Below, in pieces: positions 37,288-51,158 of a DNA stretch of 64,000 nt. The stretch is from NCBI GenBank assembly GCA_013398615.1, contig VZSR01000680.1:2888993-2952992 (forward strand). Direction: 5' to 3'. The stretch is from Brachypodius melanocephalos. Its lineage: Eukaryota; Chordata; Aves; Passeriformes; Pycnonotidae. Every line of letters starts with the position of its first letter. Within the stretch, counting starts at the first letter, position 1. The notes under the pieces are model-generated. The model was given only the letters and a program-made list of their open reading frames with translations, searched no databases and was not told where the DNA came from. A program made the position numbers and the translations under genes.

Positions 37288-40200
37288 AAGTGAGGTTTTG
37301 TACTTGCAAGTAGCTCTTTGGGAAGTTGGATTGGTTATGAAATCACTGTAAGCATCTCTAGGACAGTTTAAGTGTTCAGGCTCTGTAGTAGGTGGTCCAT
37401 CAGATGGTGTTGGATGGTGAGCCCTGCCCAGACCTCTGAACCTGGGAGCTCTCTTCCCAGGCACAAACCATGGGAATTGGGAAAAGAAAGAACTGCAGGA
37501 ACTTACAGGGCTTAACACCAAAGATCCCTCTTGATGCTGTCCTGGCTTACACAGCCTGCAGGTTCTGCAGGAGCACAGGCACACACTGTGACCAAAACAC
37601 CTGAGCAGCCTGAGCTGTGGCTGAAGGGCTGGTGAAAGAGGCAGCCAGACTGCTCTGAAGGGTTAAATCCAGGAATGATGAATTAAATGACATTTCTCAT
37701 TTATTGCTTGAGAAAATGTCAACAGCCCTGCACCATCAAACTGGAGCAGAGCATGTGCTTCTTCATCAGATTGAAGCATAGATTTCCCTTTCACCCACCC
37801 ATCCACCCCCATTCCAGCTACTAGAATAGAAAGCACAGCCCTTTTTCTTTCCTTTTTTTTCACTATTCCCTTGAGCTGCATTAACAAATGGAATCCAAGC
37901 GTGTGAAAATGAACCAGTGAGAGAGCCAACAGAGGGATGTGTCACTGGTTTGTTACCTGGGCTTTTGAAGGAACAAAGCACAACTTTCCACTGTGTTAGT
38001 AACCTCTTTTAGTCTGGAGTTCATTGTGGGCTGTGCTGCTGGCTCCCTGTTGATGGTAGCTAATCAATCAATGTATTTATTATTAGCATGTTTATCTATG
38101 TACACTCTCCAGACATAATCCGTTCAGATAAATTCAAACAACAAGAACATGATAGAAGGACATTTAAAATAACTCAAATGCTGAATTTTACCAGCAATGA
38201 GATTCAGTTATTGTTCATGCTCATATATATTTCAAACTGTGTCAAGCCACAATGGCAGATGCTGTGGCCAAATTCGACGTTGATCCTACCGGGAACAGAG
38301 GGAAAACATGGCTCACTTCTTCCTTCATCATCTTCATGGCTATTCTTGAGATGTTTCCTTATATAATGAGTTTAAGGAGTAGTCAAACAGTGAGTAAGTG
38401 TTGTGGAAGCAGAGATATTTGCTGAAATCAGCATCGTGTTCTTCCTTTTTTGTGTCTTTAGTCAATTGCTCAGGATGCCTCATTTATCTTTTCTCTCGGA
38501 GGCTTTAGGGAATTCTGTGCTTCACAGCAGTGTCATAACACTTCTAAAGCGAGCACAGAGGCAGGGGCACTGCTTTAATGAAGAGGAGCTGTTTGATGGA
38601 GGTGGGTGGAGGGAAGTGTGAAGAAGATGGGGATGCTGGGTTTGCAACTGACTGCTGCTGTGCAGCACTCAACCTGCCCTGCTTTCTGCTCACCCCTCAC
38701 AACCTGATGAAAATCAATCACTCTCACAGCAGGCCCGGTCCTGCTCCTCTCTACATCAAAGCACAAAAATAAAATACTACTCACTTCAGTCAAAGCAGGA
38801 GCAGGCTCATATCCAGCATAATGAACTTCCTCATGTCCATCCAAAGCACAGTCTGGTCCAAATGCAAAACATCAGTCTGGCTCTGGTGCCATTTCTGCCA
38901 GATCCAGTACTGGAAGGTGCTTGCCACTTCTGGAATGTGTTGGACATTCCCAAGGATGATGAGTGTTCTCCGTGGCCATTGACACTGGGGAGAGGGAGCA
39001 CTCACACACCCTGCAGAACAGAGCCTCTGACAAGGCAGGATTCCTGAAAGGAAAAAGGAACACGGCATCATTGGCTGAAAGGAGCAACAAAATCCTGGAG
39101 TAACCTCCTCAGACCACTTCTCTCCTTGCCAGATGGTCAGTGTAAGGAGTGATTGGCAAGTTGTGCACGTTTCAGAGCTGTTCACTCCCAGCCCTGGGCA
39201 GCTGGCTCCTCTTGCAGCCTGCCAGGGGCAGGGGCACAAAGCTGGAACTTTAAACATGCTGGCAACCCACAGCTGAGGCATGGCCTGCTGGAGTGGTTTG
39301 TCAGGAGTGAAAGGCTGTACTGACAACATAAGCACACTGGTATTAAAAGTGACAAAGTTCTGTACTTGAATGAGTCCTGCTCCACACATGCAAAGTTTGC
39401 CCACTCCTGTAGTTTCAGTGGTGTAATTAAAATCCAATGAAAAAACTTGCAGGGTAAACAAGCTCTTGGGGGCCACTGCCAGATGACACAGGTCACAGCA
39501 GCTCTCATTTTGCTCAGATCTGTGTCCAAGACTGGGAAGAGAATCAGGGAGCTGGAGCAGCCTTGCAGAGAGCACTAGATCTTCTGCTGTGCTTGATCTT
39601 AAGTGAAACACTCCAAGGAATCTCCTTCATGTTTCTCAGAGACCTTGGGAGGCTGATGAGTGTCCTAAGGTTCCAGGTGAGAAGGGAGAGGTGATCTGAG
39701 TGTATCTGATAACTGGAAAAGTTCTTTGTTTCCTTTTCATGCCTGCAGCACTAGCTAAATGTGGATAACCATGTCCAAATGGTTACAAATAGTTAATGTC
39801 ACAAACAGTTAATGACTGACTCCATCCCAAAACATCACCCTCTCCAAACTGAGATACACAAGAAATCACCAAGTAGCCACAAATACAGCAGAATGGAAAT
39901 CAATAATTCAGCTGCCTTTAAGATACGACAAAATGTTAGCAAAAGTATTTAAATTGCATATATATATGTATGTGTGTGCATACATGAGACACCTCTATTT
40001 TAATGTCTTTCTCTGAGCTTGCTCAATTTGCCTGCCTCTGATACCAACATGGTGGTTCTGTTGTTCCAATCCTGAAACATCAGTCTTTTAAAATGTTTCT
40101 GTTTCATATGCTCATTTTCTGAAAACAACTTCCCCTTCTGCTCCATGAACTAGTAAGTGCCCCCGATAGCTGGAAAGCAGAGACATTGCCTTCTGGGGAC

Positions 40201-43200
40201 ACAAGAATGTGTGTTTTACGTCACAGGAAAACCAGACATGAAGTACAGTAGGAGCAATGTCTCTGCTCACACAACTGCCCCAGGCAGGTAGGACAAAGCC
40301 TCAGGAAACAGAGATGTTTAGATACAGCCATGGCTGCAAAACTTGTAGCTACGCCGAGATAAGGGAGGCAGATTTCCTACAGCCCTACCAGTATAAAGGA
40401 GAAATCATGAAAACCTTTGGCTGAGTCAGAATAATTCCCTGTAGCTCGCTTTGTCCGCTTTGGGATGCAGTGTTTCACTTCCCTGGGTGCCTGGAACCGT
40501 GAGCTGTTTGCTCCCAGCACCTTCTCCCCCCACACTGTGCATTGTTGGGACCCAAATCTGCAAACACTACAGCTGGGAAACAGTGCCTAGTCCTATGAGC
40601 AGCCCATTGACATTTTACATTGCACACAGCAGGCTGGAGGATCAGGCTCTGGTGGTTACCTGATTTACAGGTACATCATTGCAGGTTCAAAACAATGCTG
40701 CTCAGAGAAAGGCAAATCATTCTGGCCTCTCTTAAAATAGTAAAACTCCCCCAAATCAAACACCAGTACCTAAAATTAGATCCACAAACAAGTGATAGAG
40801 ATTACACAACATTCATTACAAGGTTTGCCAGGATTTTCCAACAGAAAAGACCCAGAAAGAAATATAGATCCACTCATTAGGACTTCTAATATCACAGTGA
40901 GCAAATGACTTTTTAAAAACATCTTGCATTACAGGGAATATTCAATCTCAGGGGAAACAAACAGTCTCTGAGCAGCTTACACTTTTGGCAGCAGCCCAAG
41001 ATAGCATGAGGCACAAATCACACAAATGCCTCAGTTTGTGTAAATTCTGTGCTCAACATCTGCACGAGCTTTCTTCCTAACTGTAAAAAAAACATGTAGT
41101 GCATGTTTGTTTCCTTGTCCAAAATTCCAACATCAATGATGTTATTAGACACATCAGAAAAATTATGATTGTGCCTTGGAACTGAATCTTTTCTATCCTC
41201 GCCCTCTACCAGATACGTAACATCCCATGTGACTGATCATGTATTGACAGTCAATTAAAACCAACAAAAACCAACAAAAAGAAGGCCCATCACAATGCTG
41301 CGATTTACCTCTTTTAAGGGACTAATTTCTGTTAATTTAATTACATTAATTTAAAAGCCTAATTTTTGTTAAAGTGTAGGTGTTATTACCATGCAGGCGT
41401 TATTGAGGACTAGAAATGTGATTATTTGGGCATTACAACAGTCTATAAATATTTAAAGCATTAAACCCCAGAGAAGGTTAATGTAACACAGGAAAGTAAC
41501 ATTAGAACTACTTGGGTGAATTGTTGAATGGAAAAATGAACAGGTCTGAATATATTTGAATGTGGAATAATGTCCCAATAAGACAAAGCTGATCCTGTAT
41601 TACTTGACATTGTTTCAGTGACAATCCCTGAAGAGCATTCAAAATCTGTTGTGTTAAAACATGCAAAATGGGAGATGCATTAGAACATGAAGCTGATTAC
41701 TTTTGCAAGCTGTTATAGACAGATCTCATCACCCTGATTTTAAGAGTAATGAGTTCATCATTGTCAGTCAAATGCATCATTGGAAACACTCGGTTGAGAA
41801 AAAATACCCACCCTGAATACAGACATTTTCTTGGTCATCCAACCCTCCTGTTTGACAGCCAAGACATCCACCCTCTTCAGTGCCTGTAAAACTGGTAGCA
41901 CCTGTACACCACGCCAGGATATGAAGCTGTTCATATCATTTTATCAATGCTGCTGAGATCTCTGTGCAGGGGAGAATAGTAACCACCACTGTGGTGTGGT
42001 TTCTGACCTGCTTGTTAGCAGCTCAGCTAACTCATCTGGCTGCTTCAGAGTTTTTAAAAATGCAAGCTGACAACAACATGCTCTAAATGTTGGACTAAGC
42101 AGTTTTAGAGTGCATGGTTAGCTTACTGAATTAATTCCTTTTTCTTTCAAGTTTGCTTGGTAAGAAAGAAATATTTTTGCCTTTAAAAACCTGATCATAG
42201 GCAGACAGACAGCATTTATCTGTATTTATTTACCTGTAGAACACAATTAGGCTCTCAATATAGGCTCTGCTTGTGCAGGGAACACTCTTAGTCTGGGCAT
42301 GTGATATTAGGAATGCTAGACTCCTAACACAATCCTAACTACTTTTTGTTTGAATCCCATTAATCCCTCCCAAAATAAGCCATAAATTGTATATGGGAAC
42401 TTTCCTGGTCAAATCTTCTGTTACCACTCAGAGATTTACTCAGTGGATTTTGAGAATCTTATACTTGCTCAGGATCACTGAATGCTTCCCTCCAAAGGGA
42501 GATCTGCACGTGCAGGATTTTGAGAGGACCAGCACAAAAGCCCATCAGAGAGGGGTACAATTGAGGAGGAAGGTCTGATGTGTCTGCCCAAAAGCAAAGC
42601 AGGAGAAAGGCAGCTCTCAGATTTCTGGGGTGCTGTGAATTCAGGAGGAAAATGAAGTACTGAGGCAGCAGGTAGGAAAAAAAAAATTAGAAGGCCATTC
42701 ATGAGGTTTTTGGTTTTTTATAGTACAAACAGACATCACCAGTGACACCACACACTGGATCAGCAATTGCTGTAGGCAGAGCACAGCACATTTTGGTGAC
42801 GCCATGAGAGAGAAACAAGAACTCAGCTGAACACAAATAACTCGCATTTCCTTCAGACAGTTTTCAGCTTCCACTCTCAAAACTACTCATTCTTCACACC
42901 TAGCTCTGTGAAGTGCTTGTCCCACTAACCCATTCAACCCTGTTCCTTCTCTGTGCTCCTCAAGGAGTTCACTCCTCATTCAGATTATTGAGACACACGC
43001 AGTACTTCTCTCATAGCCATCTATGGATTGTTTTCCTACCTGGATCCCAGATTGCACAATGAGGATGATTGCTGCTTACCTAATGTTTGTTATAAAACCT
43101 GTGACAGCATTTTTTCCTTGCTGCTCTACAAGAGGAAATAGCATTTTATTTGAAATGCTGTGCTGAGTGTCAACATGAGAGGTGTTTTAAAAGAGCTGAG

Positions 43201-43300
43201 AAGTATGCTGTCAGGAAAATGTTTCCAGGCCTACCTTCCCTCCCACATCCAACTGTGTTGAAATAATCAAAAGCTATCCCACTCGTACTTGGGGAGAGGA
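37288..43300. other. Intergenic sequence (37.3-43.3 kb)
   Basis: No gene is recognised. Contents are a TA/TG dinucleotide tract near 39958-39983, a duplicated ACCAACAAAA unit near 41256-41280, and a stop-poor stretch at 38790-39611, where a 273-codon minus-strand frame is open (described as a finding). The rest looks like unremarkable AT-rich non-coding DNA. Confidence 0.55.
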
Positions 43301-43500
43301 TGACTAACAGCAGCTAATTACTGCTCAATCTGTTGCCCTCACAGCTATTGGTCTGAATCACACCCACTGGCACCGAGGGGCACAGTTTGTGGTGCCGTGC
43401 TCCGGGGGCACCGCAATTTTTGGGGTCTTCTTCGGGAGGCACCAACTGGGACAAGAACTGCACACGTGAAGATGCTATCACAGAAGCTGCTGCCACCATG
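43300..43500 (+). mobile_element. Possible end of an old class-I ERV LTR with tRNA-Pro-like primer site
   Basis: At about 43416-43433, TGGGGTCTTCTTCGGGAG matches 13 of 18 bases of the tRNA-Pro primer-binding site used by gammaretrovirus-like elements. It is preceded by CCGCA and ATTT, a layout like an LTR end plus spacer. No matching LTR start, TATA box or gag frame was found, so this is a weak call. Confidence 0.2.
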
Positions 43501-46500
43501 CCTGACTCAGCAGATGGCCTGAACAGCCTGGCTGGGTCAGCCCTGTCCTGCTGGCCAAGCCGGTGTCACACTGAAAGGACAAGGTGCTCCCTGATTGCCT
43601 CCTGCTCCATCCTTGTGCGGCAGGGACTGAACCTCGCTCAGTGGTACTGGATATCAGCTCCTGCTTTCTTCCCAGATTGCTGCTGCAGTAGCAAAGACTT
43701 GGCAGAGGGCCTTCTGTATCACATTTGATCTGTTGACACTTGCAGCAGCGCTGGACTCTAACACTGTAGGAGTTTCCGTCTGGAGAAATATGGTAGCCCT
43801 TCCTGCCTCCTCGTTCCACTCCCTACGGAAAACCTCCCTTTTGTTTTCCCAAATTCTGGGCCAAATAAAATAGACCAAAATAACACTGGAGACACAGAAG
43901 GAATCTCTTGCCTCAAACTTGGCCTGGGAGCAAGACATGCAACCATTAGTTGTCTCCCCAGTGAAGTCATGTGTGTGGAATCCAGGCAGGGTTTCAGCAG
44001 CAGGGCCGGCAGGTTTGCCCTGGCCCTCTGCAAACAGGTACCCTCTTGTTTGTCGTGGCCAGAATGACCACTTGCTCTGTTTCCACACTAGGAAAAGCCA
44101 GCATTATGGTCTTCAGCTGGCTAATTTAAAACTTTCTAGGAAAGACAGGAACAGAAGGTCTTGAACTGTGGTGGTGTAGATGCCTGCTGGCCAACAGGCT
44201 GTGACATTTCAGTGTTGCATGGAGAAGAGGCAGGAAAGCAACACTTTCATCAGAGTTATTACAGTTCCTGCCCCATTGCTGGAGCTTTTTATGATTTCAG
44301 GGGTATTCTCCTCAGTATATCATGTAGTTCTGCTGCACTCATATAATGTATTCAACACCTGACACCTGACCCAGAGACTGGCTTTCTATAGCATAACCCA
44401 CCTGGACAAGGAACTTAGAGAAGGTTTCTCTAAAATGTAGCCTCTCTGTTTCTGCTGATGTGTGTTTGAAAAGCACATTGCTAGGTAAAACCTGTGTAAT
44501 TTGTCCTGCCTTGTAAAGATTTTCACCCCTGTATGCAATCAGTGTCCAGACAATGTGTCTGGTGATAATGATAGCCACATACTGTGTGCTGTAACTCCAA
44601 TTCTTTTTATGGAGCTTTAATCGCTGCCCAACTCCATCTGCCTCCTGTTCTAACCAAGGCCATATGGCTCTCCAGAGCCACCTATGCACTGCTTAGGTGG
44701 GATGCAAGTCTCTGACGTGTCACCTGCTCCTCTGAGGAAATTTCCATGGCAGGTATAGCCTGAGAATGGGGTCACCCACTGGCTGAGGACACTTGTGGGA
44801 TACGTGGCCCCCCAAAGGGATCTTCCCCACAGCCTGACCAGACACCCTATTTAACCTCTGCTGTAGACAGCAAGCTCATTTGTACCAAGGGAAGTGCTCA
44901 GCCTCCATTTCCTCCTCCTGTCTCTACATTCCTCTCCTCATCTGGTTCTGGTCTACTGTTTTCAGATGCAAATTGCTTGTAAAAACATATATATCAAATA
45001 TTTTACCTTAGAAATAAGTTCTCTCTAATGGTCCAGCAGCTTCTCAGCCTCAGCAGCAGCATCAGATGTTCAGGAAAGAACTTTATGTCTCTAGCTAGGC
45101 TTTCACACTTGACTGTAATGTCCTCTCACCTTTATATGGAAACACTTCAGTGCTGACAATGAGACTTATTCACGGATATGGCACCTCTAGATCACAGCAA
45201 TTCATGGAGTGTGCTCGGGGTATCTGCAGAGAATTCAAGGTAACAGTTGCATTAATGTTCATAAGATCACTGGCTAAGTAACAAGACGAACGTTATTTTA
45301 AAAATCAAATAATAAAATGTGTGAGGATTCCACTTTTCCTGCTGTACAAGTCCTGCTCCCCTTACCTAACTTTCTCTTGTATGAACTCCAGATTTCTTCA
45401 ATTAATTCCTGACAAACAGCCTTGCTCTAGCTTGTGTGTCCTATGCTCCACATTCTTTAGATTTTTCTTATAGATGTTATGGCAGAGATTTTTCCCCTTT
45501 TTTTGCTTCTTTTTCTCACATTCCCTTGCTCTTGCACCCAGCTCCTCCTGGTTGACTGGTTCTCCTCGCCTCTGTCTGCCTTTCCATCCTTCCTTCCCAC
45601 CTTGGGTGTCATCACCAGCTGCCCCCTGCTCTGAGCCTCCATCAGAGGAGACCTCTGAGAACAGGTTGGACTCCCATTTACCAGAAGTGCAGCTCATTCT
45701 GCCTTCGGGCAGGAAACCAATTAAAGGACTCACTGAGGCCCCTTCCAGAGCTGCGTCTTTCTGATTCTCTTATCCTTTGCATTAGCGAGAGAGCAGTAAT
45801 GGAGCCACACTTCTTGGCACAAACCCTTCCAAGCGATTGTTCTCTTGGGCTTGCAGCTGGAGATCCCCTCTTGGCTGCCTGCAGGGGAGCACAGGCTGCA
45901 GCAGTGCCAGGGCTCAGGCTTGCCACCTTGGCTTCAGAAAGGGCTTAAACACCTGAGCCTCTTATTTCCTCGAGGTTATCAAACTACCTTCCTTTTCAGT
46001 TATTCTATATTTCACAAATACAATGGCCATAGATACTTCTTATCAAAACAGGGCTCGTTCCTCATTCTGCTTGTATTTGTATTTGTCTTTGTAGATAATT
46101 CTGCAGGTAATGCAGGCAGCACACGGTGCTCCACAGTACATCCTGAAACCATTTGGAGTATAACTGCTCTTTCAGTTGCAATTCATCAGCAGTGAATTCG
46201 CTGTCAGGGGTGCAGGTAGGCTATCCCAGTTAAGAAATTCGGCTCTCTCAAAATTATTAATTTTCTCTTGTAATAAGTTCTTTGCTAAATAGCTTTATGA
46301 AGAGTAAGAAACAAAAACCAAAAAACCCAACATTGCTTTACCGCACGTAAAAACATTCCAGAATGAATGCCCCATTATATCCATCCAGCTGCAAATTGCT
46401 GTTATCTGTTCAGAACAATTAGCCTATTATCCATCCTCTCAGAACCTGATCCCAGCCCATCATCTTGGAGCCCCAAGTAGAAAGCCATCCATTAACTTTC

Positions 46501-46784
46501 TTATACTTTGGATCAGCCCGCAAAAGCAGCTCAGTGTTCCAGCATCCTTCTCCGTGGGGTTGCTCGTTATCAGCTATCAGCTTTTGTGCTCACAGTTCCA
46601 CGCCGAGCACAGAGAAGGAGCCAAAGGGTTCGCCTGCCGTTTGCTATTATTTTAAGCGCTTTGGACTGAACTCACATCAATATTGTTACTGGTGTACTTA
46701 AAATAATAGTCGAAAGAATAGATGACTGGAAAAAGGTGAGGTGGTTTGGGGAGGAGGAGGAAATACCGATGCTGCTGGAAAAAC

Positions 46785-46787
<3 letters not shown>
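43500..46787. other. Intergenic sequence (43.5-46.8 kb)
   Basis: I see no gene, RNA or recognisable transposon. Open frames up to about 145 codons occur without domain similarity or splice structure. Confidence 0.5.

Positions 46788-46835
<48 letters not shown>
46788..46835 (+). repeat. Uninterrupted poly(T), 48 bases
   Basis: A pure run of 48 T. On the minus strand it is a poly(A) that could be a retroposed tail, but the sequence to its right is not recognisable as a processed transcript. Such length is likely polymorphic and error-prone in assembly. Confidence 0.9.
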
Positions 46836-46839
<4 letters not shown>

Positions 46840-47540
46840 CAGTGTTTCAGTGAGGCAGGTTTTACAACAAAAGCACCACTGACTTCTGTGGAATTGCCCC
46901 TAAATTGTATTGAAGACTGAGGAAAGAGCAGAAAATTTATAGAGGTATGAACCAGTTAAAATATACAAAACACTTCAAACAAAATGGATCTTTGAAACAA
47001 TCAGAAGTTTTCTGTACCAGAACTCTGGTACAGACAGTCCAAAACTCAAAGGCTTTCAGGCTTGTGTAACCCTCTGAAGTAAATCCATGCAGCTCACTGG
47101 GCAGAGAACTCATAAAAAGCATTTTCAAAACCAAAGGCCTGACTACTATATAGTTTCCTTGGAAAATTAGGCTGTCCTTGTGCTGTTTGCCAGTTTTTAG
47201 TCACCTATAAATTACAACATGATGGGTACTTGTGGGTCATAGCAATTAATTTAATTCCTTTCTGCCTATTCCATGAAAGTACTCCTGGCTAGCTGTTAGT
47301 CTGAGAGGGAATTTGTGAGAGTGAAACACGATTTGTTTTTTTGGTTGTGCTCTATCTTGTTTCCTTACATTTCTGTGGTTCAGTTTTCTCGTTTTTTTAT
47401 TATCCTTTGGATCTCTGTTTTGCTAGAACACAGGAGCACCTCAGACAGATACAGGAAGGAACAGACAAAACCACGCTGAAAATAAAATCTTGTGATGCGA
47501 GTGGAATTTCTCTTTTTGTTGCCATTGCTTCCAGAGCAAA
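46836..47540. other. Intergenic sequence (46.84-47.54 kb)
   Basis: AT-rich non-coding DNA. A short stretch around 46875-46915 (ACTGACTTCTGTGG..) is reminiscent of sauropsid inverted-repeat MITE sequence but too short to call. Confidence 0.4.
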
Positions 47541-47559
47541 GCTGATTGCTGTCACTCCC

Positions 47560-47965
47560 AGGTGCACAGGTGAGCCAGCACAGAGCAGGCTGCTCATTCC
47601 AGCAGAGATGCTCCCTGTGCCAGTGCTGCCGGTGGCACCGTCCCTCCCTGGGTACCAATCCCCAGCCCTGCTGAAGGTGCGGGTTTAGGCGGGGCCGGCC
47701 GAAGGAAGGACGCGCTGTCCTTTGTCCCTGCCTGCTGCTGGGAGCGGGGCGTGTGGCCCTGGCAGGAGCTGGCAGGAGCAGCTGCTCCGGGCCCCTAATG
47801 ACAAGTGCACAGGTGTTGGGACTTTGCCCAAGGGCACGGGGCCCGGATGAGAGATGCAAACAGGAGAGGAGATGCTTCCGAGGGGATGGATAGAGAGCCA
47901 GGCCAGCACAAAGGCAGCCCGCTCCCTCGGGTACCCAACGAGCTCTGGCTGGCCGGGCAGGAGCA
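47560..47965. promoter_or_regulatory. GC/CpG-rich patch, candidate regulatory island
   Basis: About 400 bases of elevated GC with many CpGs (GGGGCCGGCC, GCGGGGCGTG, CCGCTCCCTCGGG-type words) stand between AT-rich flanks, midway between the WNK1 promoter and the putative NINJ2 exon. It could be an alternative first exon or promoter of NINJ2 or of a non-coding RNA, or an eroded island. No convincing ORF or splice donor decides this. Confidence 0.35.
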
Positions 47966-50900
47966 CGACAGCGATTGTTCCTGTTTCATGGGTTGAATTG
48001 TTTCTTGCCTTTGATTCATTATGGGGAAAAAGTCTTAAATGGAGATGCTGTCAGGCGAGTGCCCGTGGTGTTCATTACCATAAGCTGGCAGGAGGCAAGA
48101 CGTCCTGTGATGGTACAGAACAGGAACTTTCCCCTATCAGCATCTTTCCATCCAAGCTGCTGGTACAGCTATTCCCCTTTCTTCCCCCCATTTTCACCTT
48201 CCTGACTGAGGGATGCTCACTGCCAGCAGTGCTGAGGGAGCACAGCTGGTGGGGATGCTCCAAAGCAGGGAACAGGCAGAGAAGGCTCAGAGCCTCTGCG
48301 GGTGACCTGGATAAAATATCAGCTTCCAAGGATGCTCTTTTCATTCAGGTGGCAGGTGCTGTGTGACAGGACATATTCCTTTCTATATCACTTTTAGAAG
48401 AACTACTCTTCAAACAGTAATTCTAGTATAATGAGAAGAAGAAAAAAAAACCAACCCAAGTGAGTCAGGATGAAGTTAGTTATTTAGAAATTGTTGATTT
48501 TGGAATCCTGTCTCAGGCATCCCAAAGCAAGATGGTTGCATTTTCATGCTAACTCATAACCCCCAGAATGCTTTCAATTTGCTATGGATTATATACAGGG
48601 AAAGACTGTGATTCTCTTTTGCCTTAGGTCGAGGTAAGCTTGTGACTCCTACGTGATGGGCAGCCACAGATGCCTGGTATAATTGGGTACCCTGGTCAGC
48701 ACTTACACAGGACTGGAGAAGTTTGTAAGAAATGCTTTTATCATATTTCTTGGCTTCCACTGCATGTAGAGTTTTTTTGGTAAAAATTATAACAAACCAA
48801 ACCACTCTTCATATTAGTTAATGGGCACAGAAAAAAAAAATCCTGTGGGAGGAATTTTTTTTCTAGCATAATGATAGATTTCACTAGGAAAAAATTCTGT
48901 TTATTCCAAAATAAACTGTTAGCATTCTAAGCCATTTCTGTGGGGTTTTATCTATCATAATCTAATCAGAACTATTTTTAGAACAGCAGTGCATAATAAT
49001 ATTAGGCAGCACTGATCTCTGAGACAATTTGAGACTCCCAATTGAGTTTCTGCTAGAGATGTGTGCCATAAAAAGCCCCATCACAGATTTGCCCCTTTGT
49101 TACAGAGGCTGCCAGACAGATCAAGGACTTAAAGGGGCTGCCATTTGAAGTCTGTGCGGTTTGAAGATGTGCTGTCAGGGATCAGCGTGGAGAAGGTTTT
49201 TGTTCTGCTGCTGGAGTAAGTGTTTGTAGATGAAAGGAGAACGCCTGAGCCTGGGCCATCAACCTGACACTTCTCCAGACACAAAATTCACTCAGAACTA
49301 AGCACCGGGTGGTGGACTGAAAAATAACAAATATTTATTTTTCCTTTGCTTACTACTTTGAGGAGCATCCCAATCGCTTCATAAAGGAAGACTGAAATGT
49401 AATTAACCTGCTGAAATGGAGGATTTACAGCATAAAGAGCAGGCATTTGAAATTGCACAAGCAAAGTTCTGGGGCTACCTTACAGAAATTGTTTCCATTA
49501 CTTTCAGCGTGTTTTGATCAAGCCCTTAGCACTTCTGGAGGAGAGATATTTGGCCATCTGCCAAAGAATTCTGTGTCACAGAACCCTCGCAGTAGTAGGA
49601 GTTTTTAAACATGAACATAGATACGATGTGGTGTCTTATGCCTTGAACAACCCCCTCAGAGCCCAGGTGAAGTGCACTAGGTAAGACAGTGAAAACAGGA
49701 AGTATTTTTAAGTCCACACAGATTACTGAATTTTTTAATGTCTTTGACACCTTTAACTTATGCAGGGTATGTAGTAATGCAATTTCTCTTGTGACCCTGC
49801 AAAACTGAATATGAGAAGAGGAGAAAGGGTGGGTCACTGTAAATCTTCAGCTTACACGTTGCTAGATTGTCAACACACCTGGCCTCCTCACTTTACCCAG
49901 CATCCAGAGCCCCGCAGTACTCCTGCCTAGGAGCGACTGACTTGATGCTGTATCCTCTGGGCAAAGATCTCCAAGCACCTAATGCTGTTCACCACCTGAT
50001 TTTCTACTGTAGACAGAGAGCACTTTGCTCATCACTGCAATTCAGCCACCCCTGGGATGACACAGTGTTATAGGCAAAGAGCAACAATTACACAAGGGAT
50101 CTAAGCATAAAGTACTGGATATCATGTTCTTAATAAAGCTAAGAGGGAGTTTTGGACAGAGAGAAACAAAGAGATTTACAAAGAAAGCGACACAGGATTT
50201 TAATTGACATTAGTTAAATCCCTGATTTTACTTCTGAGCTTTAAGTGCCACCATACAAAACATTGCCTGCTAAATAACACGTTGGAGATTGACTTGGGGG
50301 GAAATGCTGCCAACAGTATTTTCTAATATATTTTAGGAGAAAAAGGACTGACCCTGTCTGCATTTTGAGTACCTTGTAAGAAGAACTTATGCCCAGAGAA
50401 TCAACATAATGGATGACTGTACAGATGTAATCCCACCAGTTGGTGTCTACCACAAGGGCTCTGCTTTCTGCCAGAGGATGAGTCAGTTATGGATCCCTGG
50501 CAGTCAAGGCTGGGATCAAGCACAGCCCCTTTTCCTCCTCTTTTCTGTCTTGGCAGCTTGTGCTTCACAGCCCAGCTAGGATGGGCACACTCAGACACAC
50601 CAATCCTTTTATTCACACACACACAGGGAAAGGTTTCATCTTGTTCCCCTTGCTAGATTTCAGTGTGATTTAGTGGGTGCAGCAGGAGGAGACTCCCTGA
50701 AGGAGATGCTGGCATCTTTTGTACCAGCATTAATTTGAGGGGAATTTCTGACATCAAGTGCCCTGCTCCAAATATATTGCAGTATAATTGAGAACAAAAC
50801 ATTACTCTAAAGTACGAAATTTACTGTTGCTGCCTGCATGAGGAAACAATTCCCTGTAACTTCCATGACCAGTGAGGATGCCTCAGACCCTTGAAGCAGA

Positions 50901-51158
50901 TGACTTTGTGGGTAGCTGGCTGTAGCAGCCAGGTCTCATCCTGAAGCACAAAATGATGCAGGTGATGCCAGGCAGCCCCAGGTTCCCTGTGCTCCCAGGG
51001 CTGGGCTGTGCAGGCTGAGGAGCAGATGGGATGCTTGGGCACATTACTCATGCAGCCGAAGCTCAGCACTTTAATGCCTTGCTGTGTGAGATTGGAGTGG
51101 CCAGCACGCTGCAGATTTGAACCTGTTCTTCCTACCACATCAAAGGAATCTGGATACT
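47966..51158. other. Intergenic sequence (48.0-51.2 kb)
   Basis: No gene or RNA recognised. The sequence is unremarkable AT-rich DNA with short open frames only. Confidence 0.5.

Noticed and set aside
47854..48366. Plus-strand open frame of 170 codons and an antisense frame at 47380-47859
   Set aside because: Both fall in or beside the CpG-rich patch, overlap on opposite strands and show no recognisable protein.
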